From: Suilimivivens sp964614185
GTDB lineage: Bacteria; Bacillota; Clostridia; Lachnospirales; Lachnospiraceae
Reading direction: 5' to 3'
Assembly (NCBI GenBank): GCA_964614185.1
Contig: CAZTKJ010000004.1
Location: forward strand, 52,560 to 116,559
Length of the DNA stretch: 64,000 bases
Part shown: positions 62,984-64,000 of the stretch, piece after piece
Layout: every line of letters begins with the position of its first letter
Numbering within the stretch: position 1 is the stretch's first letter
Program-made: the position numbers and the translations under genes
The notes under the pieces: model-generated
The model's database searches: none
Told to the model about the DNA's origin: nothing
What the model saw: only the letters and a program-made list of their open reading frames with translations

Positions 62984-63154
62984 ATGCAGGATTATAGTTT
63001 TAATGAATACTTTGACCGCTTTCCCCTTGCAATGGCTTATGTTCCCTGGCAGCACCTGAATAACATTTTTGAAAATCTGGATGAGGCCTATCAGACAGGA
63101 ACTATCTTCCCCGAACTTGAAAAGCCTTTTACAGGAAGGAGATGCGTAAAATGA
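62984..63154 (+). CDS. cotJA: Spore coat protein CotJA
   Basis: CotJA is a small protein of the endospore coat, encoded with CotJB and CotJC. The 56-residue protein has the family pattern DRFPLAMAYVPWQHLNNIF, EAYQTGTIFPELEKPFTG. It follows AGAGGAAA with a good spacing. The stop overlaps the cotJB start by 4 bases. It shows that the organism makes spores. The operon is probably under mother-cell sigma factors, as in Bacillus. Confidence 0.9.
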   Translation: MQDYSFNEYFDRFPLAMAYVPWQHLNNIFENLDEAYQTGTIFPELEKPFTGRRCVK

Positions 63155-63426
63155 ATAATAATATGATGAATTCAGAAAGAGAACGTCTTTATCATGATAT
63201 TGGAGTTATTGATTTTGTTGTAGTTGAAATGACAGAATATCTGGATACTCATCCTACTGACAGGGATGCCATGGATTATCTGAATCACTATGTCCGTATG
63301 AAAAATCAGGCCATGAAGGAGTATGCCATGAAGTATGGTCCTTTAAGGATATCCGATGCAGACGGATGCAACCAAAATGAATGGAAATGGGCAACCCAAG
63401 ACTGGCCCTGGAATGGAGGATGCTGA
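63151..63426 (+). CDS. cotJB: Spore coat protein CotJB
   Basis: CotJB is the second member of the cotJ operon. The 91-residue protein has the conserved LYHDIGVIDFVVVEMTEYLDTHPTD, ALDYLNHYV-like AMDYLNHYVRMKNQAMKEYAMKYGPL, and a C-terminal WATQDWPWNGGC. The ATG at 63151 overlaps the cotJA stop and lies behind GGAAGGAGA, so I prefer it over 63142. Translation is coupled with cotJA. Confidence 0.92.
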   Translation: MNNNMMNSERERLYHDIGVIDFVVVEMTEYLDTHPTDRDAMDYLNHYVRMKNQAMKEYAMKYGPLRISDADGCNQNEWKWATQDWPWNGGC

Positions 63427-63429
63427 TTT

Positions 63430-64000
63430 ATGTGGAGTTATGAAAAAAGACTGCAGTTCCCTGTAAATATTAAAGAACCTAATGCAAAAATCGCTCAGGT
63501 CATCATGTCACAATATGGCGGTCCAGACGGTGAAATGGGTGCGTCCATGCGTTATCTCTCACAGCGCTATTCCATGCCGTATAACGAGGTATCCGCCATC
63601 TTGACGGATATCGGTACTGAAGAATTGGCGCACCTTGAAATGGTATCTACTATCGTTCATCAGTTAACAAGAAACTTATCCATGGATGAGATTGAAAAGT
63701 CCGGGTTTGCGAACTATTATGTGGATCATACCATCGGCATCTGGCCCATGGCCGCAGGAGGAATACCTTTTAACAGCTGCGAATTCCAGTCCAAAGGCGA
63801 TGCTATTACGGATTTATTTGAGGATATGGCTGCAGAACAAAAAGCGCGTACTACCTATGACAACATTCTCCGTCTTGTAAGAAATGAACCTGATGTATGC
63901 GAACCGATCAAGTTCCTGCGTGCCCGCGAAATTGTTCATTTCCAACGTTTCGGTGAAGCAAACCGGGAACATTGTAGTAAATCGGAACACATAAAATACA
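63430..64000 (+). CDS. cotJC: Spore coat protein CotJC, manganese catalase family (partial)
   Basis: CotJC is a ferritin-like manganese-catalase-family coat protein. About 190 residues are visible before the window ends. WSYEKRLQFPVNIKEPNAKIAQVIMSQYGGPDGEMGASMRYLSQRYSMP, GTEELAHLEMV and AREIVHFQRFGEA carry the Glu/His ligands of the two-metal site (EELAHLE; EIVHFQ). The last residues after FGEA diverge from what I expect for the family; the edge of the window prevents a check. The gene starts 3 bases after cotJB. Confidence 0.9.
   Translation, partial: MWSYEKRLQFPVNIKEPNAKIAQVIMSQYGGPDGEMGASMRYLSQRYSMPYNEVSAILTDIGTEELAHLEMVSTIVHQLTRNLSMDEIEKSGFANYYVDHTIGIWPMAAGGIPFNSCEFQSKGDAITDLFEDMAAEQKARTTYDNILRLVRNEPDVCEPIKFLRAREIVHFQRFGEANREHCSKSEHIKY

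Overview
The window looks like chromosome of a low-to-mid GC, endospore-forming anaerobic Firmicute, most probably a Lachnospiraceae (Clostridium cluster XIVa) member. I infer this from gene order and protein features, not from a database search. The evidence is a HisZ/short HisG pair, an L27 with a Prp-cleaved N-terminal extension, a divergent lexA/yneA-type SOS pair, MinCDE beside MreBCD, a group B [FeFe] hydrogenase, and a cotJABC spore-coat operon at the right edge. Coding density is very high and no stretch over 300 bases lacks a gene. I see no rRNA, tRNA, CRISPR array, insertion sequence or prophage.

Layout. 1-4.9 kb (+): end of an unknown gene, recU, then a histidine operon hisZ-hisG-hisD-hisB-hisI with its own promoter and terminator. 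5-16.3 kb (+): the conserved block of two radical-SAM-associated proteins, an RNase E/G family protein, rplU-prp-rpmA, obg, yhbY, nadD, yqeK and rsfS. It is interrupted by a gene for an 891-residue leucine-rich lipoprotein between the RNase and the L21 leader. 16.3-19 kb: a DUF378 membrane protein, lexA facing a LysM cell-division inhibitor across three SOS boxes, and a tyrosine recombinase. 19-26 kb: an AI-2E family permease, dtd, a membrane protein with a PstS-like domain, a cytidylate-kinase-like protein, cstA and an unknown protein.

26-45 kb (-): one long envelope and division region, read right to left as radC, mreB, mreC, mreD, PBP2, minC, minD, minE, rodA, mgsA, a D-Ala-D-Ala carboxypeptidase, a P-loop protein, an HlyD-like adaptor, yggS, sepF, aroB, lspA and rluD. 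Upstream of radC come DUF4321, a methionine gamma-lyase-like protein, miaA, mutL, mutS, miaB and a possible nuclease-fold protein (42.5-52 kb). 52-57.6 kb holds a GtrA protein, a Cys-rich repeat protein, DUF5662, a GH13 debranching-enzyme homologue that has lost catalytic residues, DUF1292 and a UvrD-type helicase. 57.5-62.8 kb (-) holds gltX, the [FeFe] hydrogenase, feoB and feoA. 62.9-64 kb (+) holds cotJA-cotJB-cotJC behind a possible 26-codon leader ORF.

Most of the window is ordinary core chromosome. I do not see a clearly new multi-gene system. The points most worth checking are the apparently inactive GH13 protein, the nuclease-like protein beside miaB/mutS, the roughly 240-residue insertion in PBP2, the three-operator SOS control region, the lipoprotein inserted in the ribosomal block, the PstS-like membrane fusion and the small Cys-rich protein. 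Hairpin, promoter and start-codon coordinates were counted by eye and may be off by a base or two.
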